Counted from the stretch's first letter, positions 35,182-45,700 are shown. The stretch: DNA of 64,000 nucleotides from Mucilaginibacter_A sp050955045 (GCA_050955045.1 JBPBQV010000003.1:58531-122530); one strand, 5' to 3'. Notes: generated by a model from the sequence alone, not told the origin. Translations and numbers: made by a program.

Positions 35182-37407
35182 CTAATTCACCTCATCAATC
35201 TCCAAAATAACACTTGCCCGCCCGGCATTTACTTCCGGGTTGATGCCTACTTTCATCAAATAATCACCGGTAAAAACAGCATCTGCCTTTAACCTGGATT
35301 TTGTTCCGGGATAAAGATTAATTTCCTGAACCTTATATTTCTTATTAGCATCCAAACCTTTTAACGGAATCGGCAAATGGCTGCCCGCATCGTAACGGTT
35401 GCTAACCAAATAATTAAACATGATTACTTTGCTCCTGCTTTCATTAATGTACATGATTGAAGCCAGGTCGTTTTTCCACGGACTTAACAAACGATACTGG
35501 TCGCCGTGCCAAACCACATCACTAAAACCTTTATACGTTTGGATGGCTTGCTGACAAAATTTCAAATCGTTTTCGTTCAGTTTGCTTACCATAATATCAA
35601 AACCTAACTTGCCCATCATCGCAACGTCTGTTCTGAATTTTATGGGTTGTTTTCCCCAATCCGTAACATGGTTATCGGAAGTGATAGCCGGAAAAAAGTA
35701 AGAATATTCATACTGAATGAAAACCCGTTCCAGCGGGTCGGTATTATCACTTGGCCAAAACTCGGTGAAGTATTTTAAAGCACCATAATCAACCCGACCG
35801 CCGCCGCCTGAGCACAACATCATCGGTACTTTTGGATATTTGGCCCGAACGCGCGCAAAAACACTGTATAAACCTCTCACATAATCAATATATAAATGCG
35901 ATTGCTTTTTTTCGTAGGCAGAATAAGCATTGTAAATCACCGCGTTGCAATCCCATTTAATAAATCCAAGTTGCGGGTTTTTAGTGAACAGATTATCCAG
36001 GATACCAAATACAAAATCCCGAACTTTCGGATTACTTAAATCCAACACGTTTTGGTTTCGATACAAGTAATTTTCGCGGTTGGCTTGTTTAATTACCCAA
36101 TCCGGATGTTTTGAAAAAAGTTCGCTTTTCGGGTTTACCATTTCCGGTTCTATCCAAATACCAAACTTTACATCGTTTGCTTGTGCTTCTTTCACCAAAT
36201 ATCCAATCCCACTCGGAAGTTTCAATTTGTTTTCTTGCCAATCACCCAAACCCGCATTGTCGCCATTTCTTGGATATTTGTTTCCAAACCAGCCATCATC
36301 CAACAAAAAAACATCTGTTCCTAGTTTTTTCGTGTCTTTGATTAAAGCTGCCAGTTTGGTTTCGTTAAAATCAAAAAAAGTTGCTTCCCAATTGTTTAAA
36401 ATGGTAGATCGTGCGCCGTTTCCATCTACAATCTGGTAATCTCTGGCCCAGCGTTGTAAATTTCGGCTGGCATTTCCTTTTCCCTGATCAGAATACGTAT
36501 ATAAAAATGCGGGCGTTTTGAATTCTTCATTCGGTTTTAGCGAATAATCAGAAGCATAAGGATTGATGCCAGCAATTAAACGCAAATTTTGAGTGGCATC
36601 CACTTCCAAATCAATCTTGAAATTGCCCGACCATTCCAACGAACCCAGCAATACTTTTCCTTCGTCTTCTGTTGCCGGATGATCAAAAGAAACCATAAAA
36701 GATGGCGGCTGATACAAATCCGCACGCGTGCCTAATTTACTGTCCAGCACTTTTATGCCAGCTGTTAATTCTGATTCCTGCGGCTGCATTTCCCGCGCCC
36801 AATTGCCGTGAAACTGTTTCAGCCAGTAAGTATTTGCTGTTAAATACAAGTTGGCCGAAGCAAATTTATGCAGTGTTACGTTGCCTTTTTCAGTTTGCTT
36901 GATGACTGACCATTGTTCCACTACATCATCATCCGCATAAACCTTATAAAAAAGCGTCACCTGAAAAGGATAAGCCGGATCTTTTAAAACGATGCTTGTG
37001 ATGGATACATTGGCAGCTACTGTTTGCGTTTGATGGCTTACATACTGCAAATCCAAAGAATTATTTCCATCAGCATGCGTAACCTGTATGGCAGGTTCAA
37101 CCAGGTTACGCGAACCGGCTGGCGTATAAGCTGAGTTGAAAATTCCGGAATCATCTGTACCCTGCTTTAGCATCGGCGGAATGTGTTGATATTCACTGGT
37201 ATTAGCTAATTTTACGCCCATGTAAATCATGCCAACACGCTTGTCGGCACCAACTTGTAAAGCCATTGCGTTGTGTTTGGTTTCTATGGTAATGATTTTG
37301 TTTTGTGCTGAGGATTGCCAAACAGTAGTTATCAAAATAAATAGAAACAGCCATTTAGCTTTTTGAATTGGATGGAAGTTGGCCACACGTTTATTAATCA
37401 GGTTCAT
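35182..37407 (-). CDS. GH36 alpha-galactosidase
   Basis: 741 aa with a signal-like N-terminus ending WQSSAQ (about residue 35). Clan GH-D enzyme: N-terminal beta-supersandwich (about 40-330), catalytic barrel with FLLDDGWFG (368-375) and KFGIWIEPEMVNP (414-426), nucleophile Asp486 in KWDCN and acid/base Asp554 in WPSDNTDP, and a C-terminal beta domain. Expected to release alpha-galactose from raffinose-type or plant galactosides in the periplasm. No SusCD pair or regulator is next to it. Confidence 0.93.
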   Translation of the reverse strand: MNLINKRVANFHPIQKAKWLFLFILITTVWQSSAQNKIITIETKHNAMALQVGADKRVGMIYMGVKLANTSEYQHIPPMLKQGTDDSGIFNSAYTPAGSRNLVEPAIQVTHADGNNSLDLQYVSHQTQTVAANVSITSIVLKDPAYPFQVTLFYKVYADDDVVEQWSVIKQTEKGNVTLHKFASANLYLTANTYWLKQFHGNWAREMQPQESELTAGIKVLDSKLGTRADLYQPPSFMVSFDHPATEDEGKVLLGSLEWSGNFKIDLEVDATQNLRLIAGINPYASDYSLKPNEEFKTPAFLYTYSDQGKGNASRNLQRWARDYQIVDGNGARSTILNNWEATFFDFNETKLAALIKDTKKLGTDVFLLDDGWFGNKYPRNGDNAGLGDWQENKLKLPSGIGYLVKEAQANDVKFGIWIEPEMVNPKSELFSKHPDWVIKQANRENYLYRNQNVLDLSNPKVRDFVFGILDNLFTKNPQLGFIKWDCNAVIYNAYSAYEKKQSHLYIDYVRGLYSVFARVRAKYPKVPMMLCSGGGGRVDYGALKYFTEFWPSDNTDPLERVFIQYEYSYFFPAITSDNHVTDWGKQPIKFRTDVAMMGKLGFDIMVSKLNENDLKFCQQAIQTYKGFSDVVWHGDQYRLLSPWKNDLASIMYINESRSKVIMFNYLVSNRYDAGSHLPIPLKGLDANKKYKVQEINLYPGTKSRLKADAVFTGDYLMKVGINPEVNAGRASVILEIDEVN

Positions 37408-37508
37408 ATTGTAGGTTTTCTGCTTGGAAGATCAGGCTTTAAAGTTATATTATTTTGCTAAATCCTGCATCATTCTGTTCAACACAACGCATTTATTAAC
37501 TGCAGGAA

Positions 37509-37537
37509 TGCTGTTTTTATGCCTGTAAAAACAGCAT
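37509..37537. repeat. Compact inverted pair, AC type
   Basis: ATGCTGTTTTTAT (37509-37521) and GTAAAAACAGCAT (37525-37537), with three bases between them, a 13-base stem with one mismatch. Confidence 0.85.
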
Positions 37538-37643
37538 CAGCATAAATTAAATTGTAGCATTAGTGATGATAAAATAAAAACCTGGAATTTATTTTACTGT
37601 TGATGGATTAGGAATTATCAAATGTAAATTCTGAAAAAGCAGT

Positions 37644-37686
37644 GATAAAAGAAGCATTGTTATCCATCAGAAATACTTCTTTTATC
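37644..37686. repeat. Inverted pair, GA type
   Basis: GATAAAAGAAGCAT (37644-37657) and ATACTTCTTTTATC (37673-37686), a pair of arms 15 bases apart with GTGATAAAA/TTTTATCAC pairing further outward. Confidence 0.85.
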
Positions 37687-37724
37687 ACCTAAAAAACATC
37701 AAATAATTTATTAAAAAATAGTTT

Positions 37725-38084
37725 ATGAAAAAGCCAATATCCAGAAAAGTACACGGCGGAGCAGATTATGCTTATGCAGCACTTACAGCAGCCTTACCAG
37801 AATTAGTTGGTTTTGAAGGAGAAGAAAAAGCCAAATTGTTAGCCAGAATTATCAGTGGCGGAACTTTTGCTTACACTTTGCTTACCCACGCCGAGTGGGG
37901 ATTATTAAAAGTGATTCCGTTTAAAATACACTTAATAACCGATTTTACAGCTGGCGTTTTCGCAATCAGCGCGCCTTGGATTTTCAAATTTGCTGAAAAT
38001 AAAAAAGCACGGAATACATTTTTGGCTCTCGGTTTAACCAGTGTTGTTGCCAGTTTGCTCACCCAGCCAGAAGAAATGGATTAA
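37725..38084 (+). CDS. SPW-repeat-like small membrane protein
   Basis: 119 aa with three or four hydrophobic segments: YAYAALTAALPELVGF, ISGGTFAYTLLTHAEWGLL, LITDFTAGVFAISAPWIF and LALGLTSVVASLL. The SAPWIF motif and overall pattern fit the SPW repeat/small integral membrane family of unknown function. Stands alone behind a repeat-rich promoter region. Confidence 0.72.
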   Translation: MKKPISRKVHGGADYAYAALTAALPELVGFEGEEKAKLLARIISGGTFAYTLLTHAEWGLLKVIPFKIHLITDFTAGVFAISAPWIFKFAENKKARNTFLALGLTSVVASLLTQPEEMD

Positions 38085-38332
38085 TACGAATTGAACAAAT
38101 TCTTTTTGTATTCGGCTTTGTCTTTTTTGGTTTAATTTTTTGTAATTTTAAGAAATTACTTCCCATTGTACAGTTTATACTTTTAAATAAAGTTGTCCGT
38201 TTTTTATTGATAGAGCGATAAAAGCGAACTTCAATTTAGTTGTATTTATATGATCGGACAATTTTTAGAAAATGCAGCTTATCCGTTTTTCCGATCTAAC
38301 TAAAAAGACATCAACCTTAAACATTAAAAGCC

Positions 38333-38470
38333 ATGAGTAAAGAAAAAAAATCAACCAAAGAAGTTAAAAAAGCGCCGAGCACCAATGTGAATAAAAAGCA
38401 GTCGAGCTACCAGTCTGATAAAGGATCAGCATCAACAAGCGATTCTGCAGCTGGTAAAAAATCTAAATAA
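38333..38470 (+). CDS. Small basic Lys/Ser-rich protein, 45 aa
   Basis: 46 codons from ATG 38333 to TAA: MSKEKKSTKEVKKAPSTN, then VNKKQSSYQSDKGSASTSD and SAAGKKSK. Highly charged, no hydrophobic part, probably disordered. It ends one base before the start of the 112-aa gene, so the two form an operon, which supports real coding. Function unknown. Confidence 0.68.
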   Translation: MSKEKKSTKEVKKAPSTNVNKKQSSYQSDKGSASTSDSAAGKKSK

Positions 38471-38471
38471 A

Positions 38472-38810
38472 ATGCAGGAACCAACCGTAGAGAATGAAGC
38501 CGTAGAAAGCCATACCAGATTGTACCTTTTCGATTTGATGAATACTGCCAATGAACATGGGTTTAAAGCTGATGATAGCTGGCAATTAATGATGGTAAGT
38601 GATGTAGAAAGATCAAGAATCCAGAAAGATTATCATCCAACTATTGCTACCAAATTAGCACCCGAAATGTTGCTTCCTGTATTCCATTCCATCAAAGCAA
38701 AACTGAATCAAACTTTAACTGATGAAGAACAGCTGCTAAACAAAGTCAATATTGCTACAAATAAATTGAAGTTTTTGGTAGCTTATATTCCAACGCGCAT
38801 CCGCAGTTAG
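38472..38810 (+). CDS. Hypothetical 112-aa protein
   Basis: No signal or membrane segment; mostly helical (TRLYLFDLMNTANEHGF, KADDSWQLMMVSDVERSRIQ, LLPVFHSIKAKLNQTL). Ends with a positive tail (YIPTRIRS). I do not recognise a family. Starts one base after the 45-aa basic protein and is followed by a good terminator. Confidence 0.7.
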   Translation: MQEPTVENEAVESHTRLYLFDLMNTANEHGFKADDSWQLMMVSDVERSRIQKDYHPTIATKLAPEMLLPVFHSIKAKLNQTLTDEEQLLNKVNIATNKLKFLVAYIPTRIRS

Positions 38811-38830
38811 ATTTTTGTAATTACTAAATT

Positions 38831-38878
38831 AAAATCAGCAACAATTGTGATTTTTTGATCATAATTGTTGCTGATTTT
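38831..38878 (+). terminator. Terminator of the 45/112-aa operon
   Basis: AAAATCAGCAACAATT (38831-38846) pairs perfectly with AATTGTTGCTGATTTT (38863-38878), then TTG TTTT follows. Confidence 0.85.
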
Positions 38879-38912
38879 TTGTTTTGAAAGGATTTCTATT
38901 ACTACAATCCTG

Positions 38913-38926
38913 ATGCTTCTTTTATC
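38913..38926 (-). repeat. Short dispersed repeat at the Bcr/CflA gene end
   Basis: Minus strand GATAAAAGAAGCAT, between the terminator at 38878 and the stop of the leftward transporter gene at 38953. Confidence 0.75.
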
Positions 38927-38952
38927 TACTAAAAATTAGAAAGAAATTTAAT

Positions 38953-40182
38953 TCAGTGAAATGCAACTGCTGTTTCTCCGGCAACCGTTTCTACCTGGTT
39001 TACAATATTTTTTCTTCCGATCAACAAAATCAGCAACGCTAAAAAAGAAGTTCCAGCAATAATTGCAACCATAGGCAAGGCAGATTTTGTATCAAACAAA
39101 CTTACGCCAACAGAAGCTACTGCGCCCATTCCTAACTGTAAAGCGCCCATTAACGCTGCTGCGCTGCCGGCATTTTTAGAAAACGGCGCTAACGACAAAG
39201 CCGAAGCATTTGGGTTAGCGATACCTAAACAACTTAAAAACAGGAACAGCATGGCAATGGTAACATATAAGCCGAATAAGCCGGTTATGGTTCCAATCAA
39301 AAAAATCAATCCAGTAAGACATTGGCCGATTAAAGCTATGCGCACAATTTGTTCGCTGCGATATTTTTTTAGCAGCAATCCGTTAAACTGACTTGAACCG
39401 ATTAAACCGATGGACAGAAAGGCAAATATCCAACCATAAACTTTGCCATTGACGTGGAAAATATTCATAAAAACCAATGGCGAACCAGATACGTAAGCAA
39501 ACAAACCCGAAAAGGCCGCAGCGCCGGTTAAAGCATAAGTATAAAACTGCGGTTGGCGCAGTACTGCCCAAAAACCTAGTAAAATTGGTTTTGGTTTTAA
39601 GGACAAGGAAGTATCAGGCTGATAACTATCCGGCAAAAAGAAAACAGTTGCAGCCAGAATTAAAATGCCCATTACGGCCAGAATCAGGAAAACGGATTGC
39701 CAGCCAAAAGCAGCGGTAACATAACCACCAACTGTAGGCGCAATCATGGGCGAAGCGCCAACAACCAGCATCAGTAAAGAAAAAACTTTTGCACTGTCTT
39801 TCACCGGAAACAAATCGCGCACCATAGCCATTGCGGCAACACCTGCGGCACAACTGCCAACAGCCTGCACAAAACGTAGCACAATTAACGCTTGGATGCT
39901 ATTTGCCGTCATACAGCCGAAGGAAGCCAGAATATAAATTACCAGTCCGATATACAAAGGTTTCTTCCTTCCGAAACGGTCCAGCAAAGGGCCGTACAAC
40001 AATTGTCCGGCAGAAATACCGATAAAAAAGCTGGATAAAGAAAGCGCAACGCGGGCAACGGTTTCGTGCAAATCTTTTGCGATGGCCGGAAAACCTGGCA
40101 AATACATATCAATAGAAAACGGGCCGAGTGCGGTTAAAGTTCCAAGAATGAGGATTAGGAAAAAGTATCTTTTTTTAGTCAT
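38953..40182 (-). CDS. Bcr/CflA family drug-resistance MFS transporter
   Basis: 409 aa with 12 predicted membrane helices. MFS signature SAGQLLYGPLLDRFGRKKPL in the loop between helices 2 and 3, the start LGTLTALGPFSIDMYLPGFPAI is typical of the Bcr/CflA subfamily, and MIAPTVGGYV in helix 5 is an antiporter-type C motif. Likely a drug:proton antiporter in the inner membrane. Monocistronic, with a short repeat both before (40214) and after (38913). Confidence 0.92.
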   Translation of the reverse strand: MTKKRYFFLILILGTLTALGPFSIDMYLPGFPAIAKDLHETVARVALSLSSFFIGISAGQLLYGPLLDRFGRKKPLYIGLVIYILASFGCMTANSIQALIVLRFVQAVGSCAAGVAAMAMVRDLFPVKDSAKVFSLLMLVVGASPMIAPTVGGYVTAAFGWQSVFLILAVMGILILAATVFFLPDSYQPDTSLSLKPKPILLGFWAVLRQPQFYTYALTGAAAFSGLFAYVSGSPLVFMNIFHVNGKVYGWIFAFLSIGLIGSSQFNGLLLKKYRSEQIVRIALIGQCLTGLIFLIGTITGLFGLYVTIAMLFLFLSCLGIANPNASALSLAPFSKNAGSAAALMGALQLGMGAVASVGVSLFDTKSALPMVAIIAGTSFLALLILLIGRKNIVNQVETVAGETAVAFH

Positions 40183-40213
40183 GCGGCTAATTTGAGCTGT
40201 AGTTTAAAGCTGA

Positions 40214-40227
40214 ATGCTTCTTTTACA
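40214..40227 (-). repeat. Short dispersed repeat upstream of the Bcr/CflA gene
   Basis: Minus strand TGTAAAAGAAGCAT, 31 bases before the transporter start codon. Confidence 0.7.
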
Positions 40228-40319
40228 GGTGTTTTTTAAGAAGCCGCAAAGGTTGGGTAATGTTTTGGGATAAAAAACAGAAAAGAATTATTAAAATTTA
40301 CAACATTAACTAGTAATCT

Positions 40320-40769
40320 ATGAAAAGTTATTTTACCCGTTTGTTTGACTACGACCAATACGCCAACCAACTACTTTTAAAAACCATTATAGAAGCAGGT
40401 TCTCCTGAAAAACCGGTTCTGCTAATGGCCCATTTATTGGGTGCACAAAAAATTTGGCTGGGGCGTTGCAAGCAGGAAATTACTAATGTTGCGCTTTGGC
40501 CCGACTGGCAGGTTGATAAATTGGAAGCGTTAATTTCTGAAAATAATCAGCAATGGATCAATTTTATTAATATTTTAGAAATAGCAGCTTTTGAGGAAAT
40601 AGTTTCCTACCAAAATTCTAAAGGCCAAAATTTTAAAAATACGTTAAGTGACATTATAGCGCACGTAATTAATCATGGTACACATCACCGGGCACAAGCC
40701 GGACAGCATTTAAAACTGGCAGGTATTGAAACGCTGCCATTAACAGATTATATTTTTTTTGTAAGATAA
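40320..40769 (+). CDS. DinB family protein
   Basis: 149 aa four-helix bundle of the DinB/YfiT type. Metal-binding His positions are visible: MAHLLGAQKIWLGR (first), and HVINHGTHHRAQ near residues 120-133 (second and third). The YDQYANQLLLKTI start is typical. Such proteins are putative metal-dependent thiol transferases or hydrolases; substrate unknown. Convergent with the aldo/keto reductase gene, with a paired repeat between. Confidence 0.88.
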   Translation: MKSYFTRLFDYDQYANQLLLKTIIEAGSPEKPVLLMAHLLGAQKIWLGRCKQEITNVALWPDWQVDKLEALISENNQQWINFINILEIAAFEEIVSYQNSKGQNFKNTLSDIIAHVINHGTHHRAQAGQHLKLAGIETLPLTDYIFFVR

Positions 40770-40797
40770 ATAAATTTGCATTCAATACTTTTTAGGT

Positions 40798-40840
40798 GAT
40801 AAAAGAAGCATCAGCTTATTAAACCAATACTTCTTTTATC
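40798..40840. repeat. Inverted pair between convergent genes, GA type
   Basis: GATAAAAGAAGCAT (40798-40811) and ATACTTCTTTTATC (40827-40840). It lies midway between the DinB and aldo/keto reductase stop codons and is the only candidate for a bidirectional terminator there. Confidence 0.85.
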
Positions 40841-40857
40841 AACAAAAAGTTTATAGA

Positions 40858-41841
40858 TTAAAATTCTCCCAATTTTGGTTTCGTTCCAACAATACCTTCC
40901 ATTTTTTCCAAAACTTCCGGTGTTAATAATGGCACAACTTCCAGCGCAGTTAAATTTTCTTTCAACTGTTCAGTTTTCGATGCGCCTAAAATAACCGTAC
41001 TTACATTTGGATTTTTAAGACACCAAGCCAAGCTTAATTTTGCCATCGAAGTATTCAATTCATCAGCAACAGTTTTTAATTCCTGCACTTTTTTAATCCG
41101 GTCTTCGGCTAAAGTTCTGTCTTTTAACCAGCCTAAACTTTCCATAGTTAAACGGGTATCTTTTGGATCGGCATTGTTGTATTTGCCGGATAAAAGTCCG
41201 GAAGATAATGGTGACCAAATTGTAGTACCCAAACCATAATCGCGGAAAAGCAACTGGTATTCATCTTCCAGCTTGTTGCGTTCAAACAAATTGTATTGCG
41301 GCTGTTCCATCGTTGGACCAATCAAATGGTTTTCTTTGGCTACGCGGATAGCTTCCATAATTTCAACACCGCTCCATTCGGATGTTCCCCAATACAAAAT
41401 TTTGCCTTGTTGCAGCAAAGTATTCATCGCCCAAACCGTTTCTTCTATCGGCGTATTTTTATCCGGGCGATGGCAGAAGTACAAATCCAGATAATCTACC
41501 TGTAAACGTTTAATCGCATCGTTGCAAGCTTCTATCACATGTTTGCGTGATAAACCTACACGGTTTGGTCCTTTTTTTTCCGCCCCAAAAAATACTTTGC
41601 TGGAAACCACGTACGAATCTCTGTCCCAACCTTTACTTTTCAAGATATTACCCATTACAATTTCTGATTTTCCGCCGGCATAACCTTCAGCATTATCAAA
41701 AAAGTTAACGCCTTGTTCGTAAGCCAAGCTCATTAGTTCATCTGCTGTTTCATCCGTAATCTGACCGCCAAAGGTAAGCCAGCTTCCCAAAGAAAAAGCA
41801 CTTACCTGCAAACCTGATTTTCCTAATCTTCTATATTCCAT
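40858..41841 (-). CDS. Aldo/keto reductase, Kv-beta/YghZ-like
   Basis: 327 aa. NADPH-dependent reductase of the AKR superfamily: MEYRRLGKSGLQVSAFSLGS start, catalytic tetrad Asp49, Tyr54 (AEGYAGG), Lys82 (SSKVFFG) and His124 (YFCHRPD). The WTFGGQ-like WLTFGGQ and the QPQYNLFER stretch are typical of the potassium channel beta/L-glyceraldehyde 3-phosphate reductase subfamily. Substrate not certain. Convergent with dinB. Confidence 0.92.
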   Translation of the reverse strand: MEYRRLGKSGLQVSAFSLGSWLTFGGQITDETADELMSLAYEQGVNFFDNAEGYAGGKSEIVMGNILKSKGWDRDSYVVSSKVFFGAEKKGPNRVGLSRKHVIEACNDAIKRLQVDYLDLYFCHRPDKNTPIEETVWAMNTLLQQGKILYWGTSEWSGVEIMEAIRVAKENHLIGPTMEQPQYNLFERNKLEDEYQLLFRDYGLGTTIWSPLSSGLLSGKYNNADPKDTRLTMESLGWLKDRTLAEDRIKKVQELKTVADELNTSMAKLSLAWCLKNPNVSTVILGASKTEQLKENLTALEVVPLLTPEVLEKMEGIVGTKPKLGEF

Positions 41842-41844
41842 TTT

Positions 41845-41873
41845 TGCTGTTTTTATAGGGATAAAAGAAGTAT
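41845..41873. repeat. Mixed pair of short repeats at the AKR promoter
   Basis: TTGCTGTTTTTATA (AC-type arm, minus strand, imperfect) and GATAAAAGAAGTAT (41860-41873, plus strand) meet head to head just upstream of the AKR start. Confidence 0.6.
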
Positions 41874-42003
41874 CGGCTTTTATTTGTTTCTCGGGAAGTA
41901 GTAAAAGAGTTGCTACATAAAAAACTGATTGATTTTATGCGTTGTCATTTCGAATGAAAAAAGAAATTTTCATTCGAAAATTCAAATTTGACCGCGGCAA
42001 ATG

Positions 42004-42601
42004 GTAATGTTAATGATCTTCTCCGGTTCGCATATCTGCCGGTAAGTTTTGTGTAGCAGTTTGTACATCTCTGCCAAAATAATCTTTCCAGTTTACGCGC
42101 ACTCTGGTTACCGGTTTTTACTATGCTGTACTGGCGCCATCTTTATTAACCAGTTAGCCCAGGCAATTTTTGACTAAATCCTCAACCGAGAGCCTTCCCG
42201 CACTTTATAGCTGAAGCTTTATATTCTACGGTATCTTCTGTCATGGTGATGGAGTTTACATCTACAATATTAACTGCTTTTAACAGCCGCAGCTCTTCTT
42301 TTAAATAGATTGGTAGGACTTTTATCAATTTAAGATTGCTGCTAAATTGATAAGGATTTGTATATTCGTTAAAGCCAATTAGCCTGAAACTTGCTGCTTT
42401 TACCTTAGAAAAACGGTATAAACCATTAGCATCGGTAACGGTTGTTGAACTATCTGAAAACGTAATAAGTTTAACGATAGTACCTGTTAATGGAACGCCG
42501 GCAGTATCTGCCACAGTTCCTTGCACCTGGTATGTTTTCTGTGCAAAAACGGTTGTAGCAAGAAGCAGCAAAGGAATACAGAGTAGCAGTTTGTTCATCA
42601 A
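42004..42601 (-). pseudogene. Decayed TonB-dependent receptor (N-terminal remnant)
   Basis: The first 139 codons are open: signal MMNKLLLCIPLLLLATTVFAQ, carboxypeptidase-regulatory-like domain (YQVQGTVADTAGVPLTGTIV, TDANGLYRFSKVKA) and EDTVEYKASAIK. Beyond the first frameshift other frames continue the standard family sequence: SVEDLVKN, LVNKDGASTA, then KPVTRVRVNWKDYFGRDVQT and ATQNLPADM. So the gene is a beta-barrel-family TonB receptor truncated after about 200 codons and interrupted by several frameshifts; the rest of the barrel is missing. Confidence 0.82.
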
Positions 42602-42773
42602 AAAATTAGGTTATCAAGCGTTGATCAAGATAAATAACTATTTGGTTACTAATTATATGTATTGAAAATGTTGCGTTAATAGTGTTGAAGCTTGATTATC
42701 GATTATTTACGTATATGAATACTCTTGAAAATCTTACATTAGTAATATTAGCCTGATTACGGCAAAGGATTTT

Positions 42774-45700
42774 ATGATTAAACAATTACTTAAACTCGTA
42801 CTGATTGTAGTAATGCTTTGTTTACTAACCATAAATTTAGCACAGGCACAAAGTGTATCCAACGAGGGATTAGAGTTCTGGTCGGTTTTTCCTACTCATA
42901 TTCCTAACAGAACTACCCAGCTTGCCAACATCAGTATTTTTATCACCGGCAGGCAGGCATCTACCGGCACAGTATCCGTTGGTAGTTACTCTCAAAAGTT
43001 TACAGTTGTAGCCAATACCGTTACTGAAGTTCAGGTGCCACGTAACGTGGCATATATTAATAATACGGAAGCCGGCAGGGTACTTTCTAACCGCGCAATA
43101 CACATTACGGTAGATGTTGGGCAACCTGCAGTAGTAGTTTACTCGCATATTTTTGCAGGTGCACGTTCGGCAGCATCTTTGATTTTACCGGTAAAAGCAT
43201 TGGGCCAGCAGTATTTTAGCATGAATTATACACAAAGTGCTACATCCGGCGGTCAGAGTTACATCACTGTAATAGCAAGTGAACCAAATACAAAAGTTTT
43301 TATCAAGAGAGGGACAAGCAACCTGATTGCTAATGGTGTTACATTGAATAATGTGGGTGATGTTTTTGAATATCTATCCGAAAATGATTTAAGCGGAGTT
43401 TCGGTAAGTGTTGATACTGCAACCTCCGGCTGTAAGCGTTTTGCCATGTTCTCCGGAAGCAGCGGTGTAGGCATCGGTGATCCTTCCTGCACGCCTACTT
43501 CAATTGATCCGTTATACCAGCAAAATTATCCGATAGAAAGCTGGGGAAGAATTTATGGTTTTATTCCTTTTAGCATGACACCGCCAAACAGTACTGTAGC
43601 TTCCGAAAGGACGCGTGGCAATTACGTTCGTGTTGTTGCCCAGAGCGATAACACAAACGTCCAGATAAATGGTGTTACAGTTGCTACACTTAATGCCGGT
43701 GGTTTTTATTCCTCATCAACTCCGTTAACACAGCCAGCCAGTATTTCTGCTGATAAACCAATTAGTGTAGCACAATTTGCTTTAACAGCAAGTTGTGCGG
43801 ATAGAAATACAACTACTTCAAGTTTGGGTGACCCGGATATGGTAATTCTAAATCCGATTGAATACAGTATTAAAAATATCACGGTTTATTCTTCCACCCG
43901 AGAAGCTATTACCGAGCAATATATAAATGTGCTGATAAAAACAGCATCGGCAGCAAGTTTCCGGATTAATGGTGCTGCACCAACTACCACTTTTACACCT
44001 TTGGCAAATTTACCAGGCTACTCTTATCTCCAGCTCAGCCTTAATAGTTACCGCACCAATAATTTTAACCTTACCGCTGATGATGGTTTTAATGCTATTG
44101 CTTACGGTTTCGGAAATGTAGAATCTTATGCTTACTCTGCCGGTACAAACCTGGCAACTACACTTACGGCTACTGTGGTAGATCCGGCATCTAACTTATC
44201 TATCACCAAAGCCTGTGTATATGATGAATATTTTTTACAGTTAACTTTAAATGTCCCTACCAAAAAAATTGTATGGACGATCAATCCTTCTAATACTGTT
44301 ATCACATCAATCAACCCTGTTGCTCGCGATACTACCATCAACAATCAGCCTTATTACGTTTACAAAATACCTAAACCCGTTATCTTTAATACTGCTGGTG
44401 TATATGCTGTTAATATCGTTGCAGATTTACCGCCATCAACCGGAGGTTGTAAATTGGGCGATCAAAACTTCAATTTTCCGTTCACGGTTTATAGTGCGCC
44501 AGTTACTGCTTTTACCATGCCTGCTGATGTTTGCGTTGGTACAGAAGTTACTTTTATAGATAAGAGTACTGATAACGGCAAAACAATTACTAGCTGGATT
44601 TGGAAATTTGGCGATGGCAGTACTTCTACCCTGCAAAATCCGGTACATACTTACACCACTGCAGGCAGAAATACGGTTAGTTTAACTTCAGTTTCAGAAA
44701 GCGGCTGCCAAACTACCATACAGCAATATATTCAGGTTAATAATTTGCCTGTTGCTGCTTTTACCGGCACAAATTCTGTGTTTAAAGATTTTGCCGTACT
44801 ACTAAAAGATGCTTCGACAATTCCTTTGGGAAACATTGTTAAATGGACATGGGATTTTGGTGATGGCAAAACGGAAGTTCGTACAGATTCCAAGTTATTT
44901 GAGCACATTTATCCTGCTGCCGGAACGTATTCGGTTACGTTAACGGTTTTGTCTGACAAAGGCTGCCAAAGTATAATTACACAAACGGTAACACCTCAAC
45001 CCGGTCGTAAACCAGATTTTAAATTGCCAGAAGTTTGCAACAACGATTTTTCATCTCAATTTATAGACCTCACCGCGGATTCCGTTGGAACAAGCGTAAC
45101 ATTAACTTATTTATGGAATTTTGGTGATGTCGATGCAACAGCAGCTAACCCAAATACTTCTACCGATAAAAACCCTTCGCACAGGTTTATCAAAGCACAA
45201 ATTTACCAGATCACCCAAACGGTTACAGCCAGTGATGGAAGTTCTGCTACGCTAATCAAACCTTTTCAGGTAAATGGTTCGATGCCAAAAGCGGCTTTTA
45301 ATATTCTAACTACCAATTTATGCAGTAATATTCCGGTAGTTTTTCAAAATCAATCAACTGTTGATATTGGCAACATTACCAAAATTGAATGGTATTTTGA
45401 TTATCAAAACCAGCCAACTGTTAAAATAACAGATGAAGACCCAACTTTTGGGAAAAAATATATCCATCAATATGAGGTATTCAACATGCCTGCTACCAAA
45501 AATTACACCATCCGAATGATTACATATTCGGGGATTTCCTGCATGGATATCACCGAAAAAACAATTACGATCAGCGCAAATCCAAAAGTAGTATTTACAG
45601 CCTTAGGAAGTATTTGCCAGGAAGAACCGGCATTCCAACTAACACAGGCAGAAGATGTTAGTGGCGGAGTTGGCAGTGGTGTATATTCTGGTGCTGGCGT

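Larger units (their letters stand above)
37408..37724. other. Intergenic region rich in paired short repeats
   Basis: 317 bases with two inverted pairs of the short repeat family, one of each type, and no gene. The promoters of the divergent alpha-galactosidase and SPW-like genes must be here. Confidence 0.65.

Noticed and set aside
36080..36439. 119-codon plus-strand frame inside the alpha-galactosidase gene
   Set aside because: It is fully antisense to a well-supported GH36 gene with catalytic residues, and its own product is low in plausible motifs.
37509..37686. Regularly spaced short repeats that might be a CRISPR array
   Set aside because: The copies alternate in orientation, are only 13-14 bases and are dispersed through the whole window; no spacer structure or cas gene.
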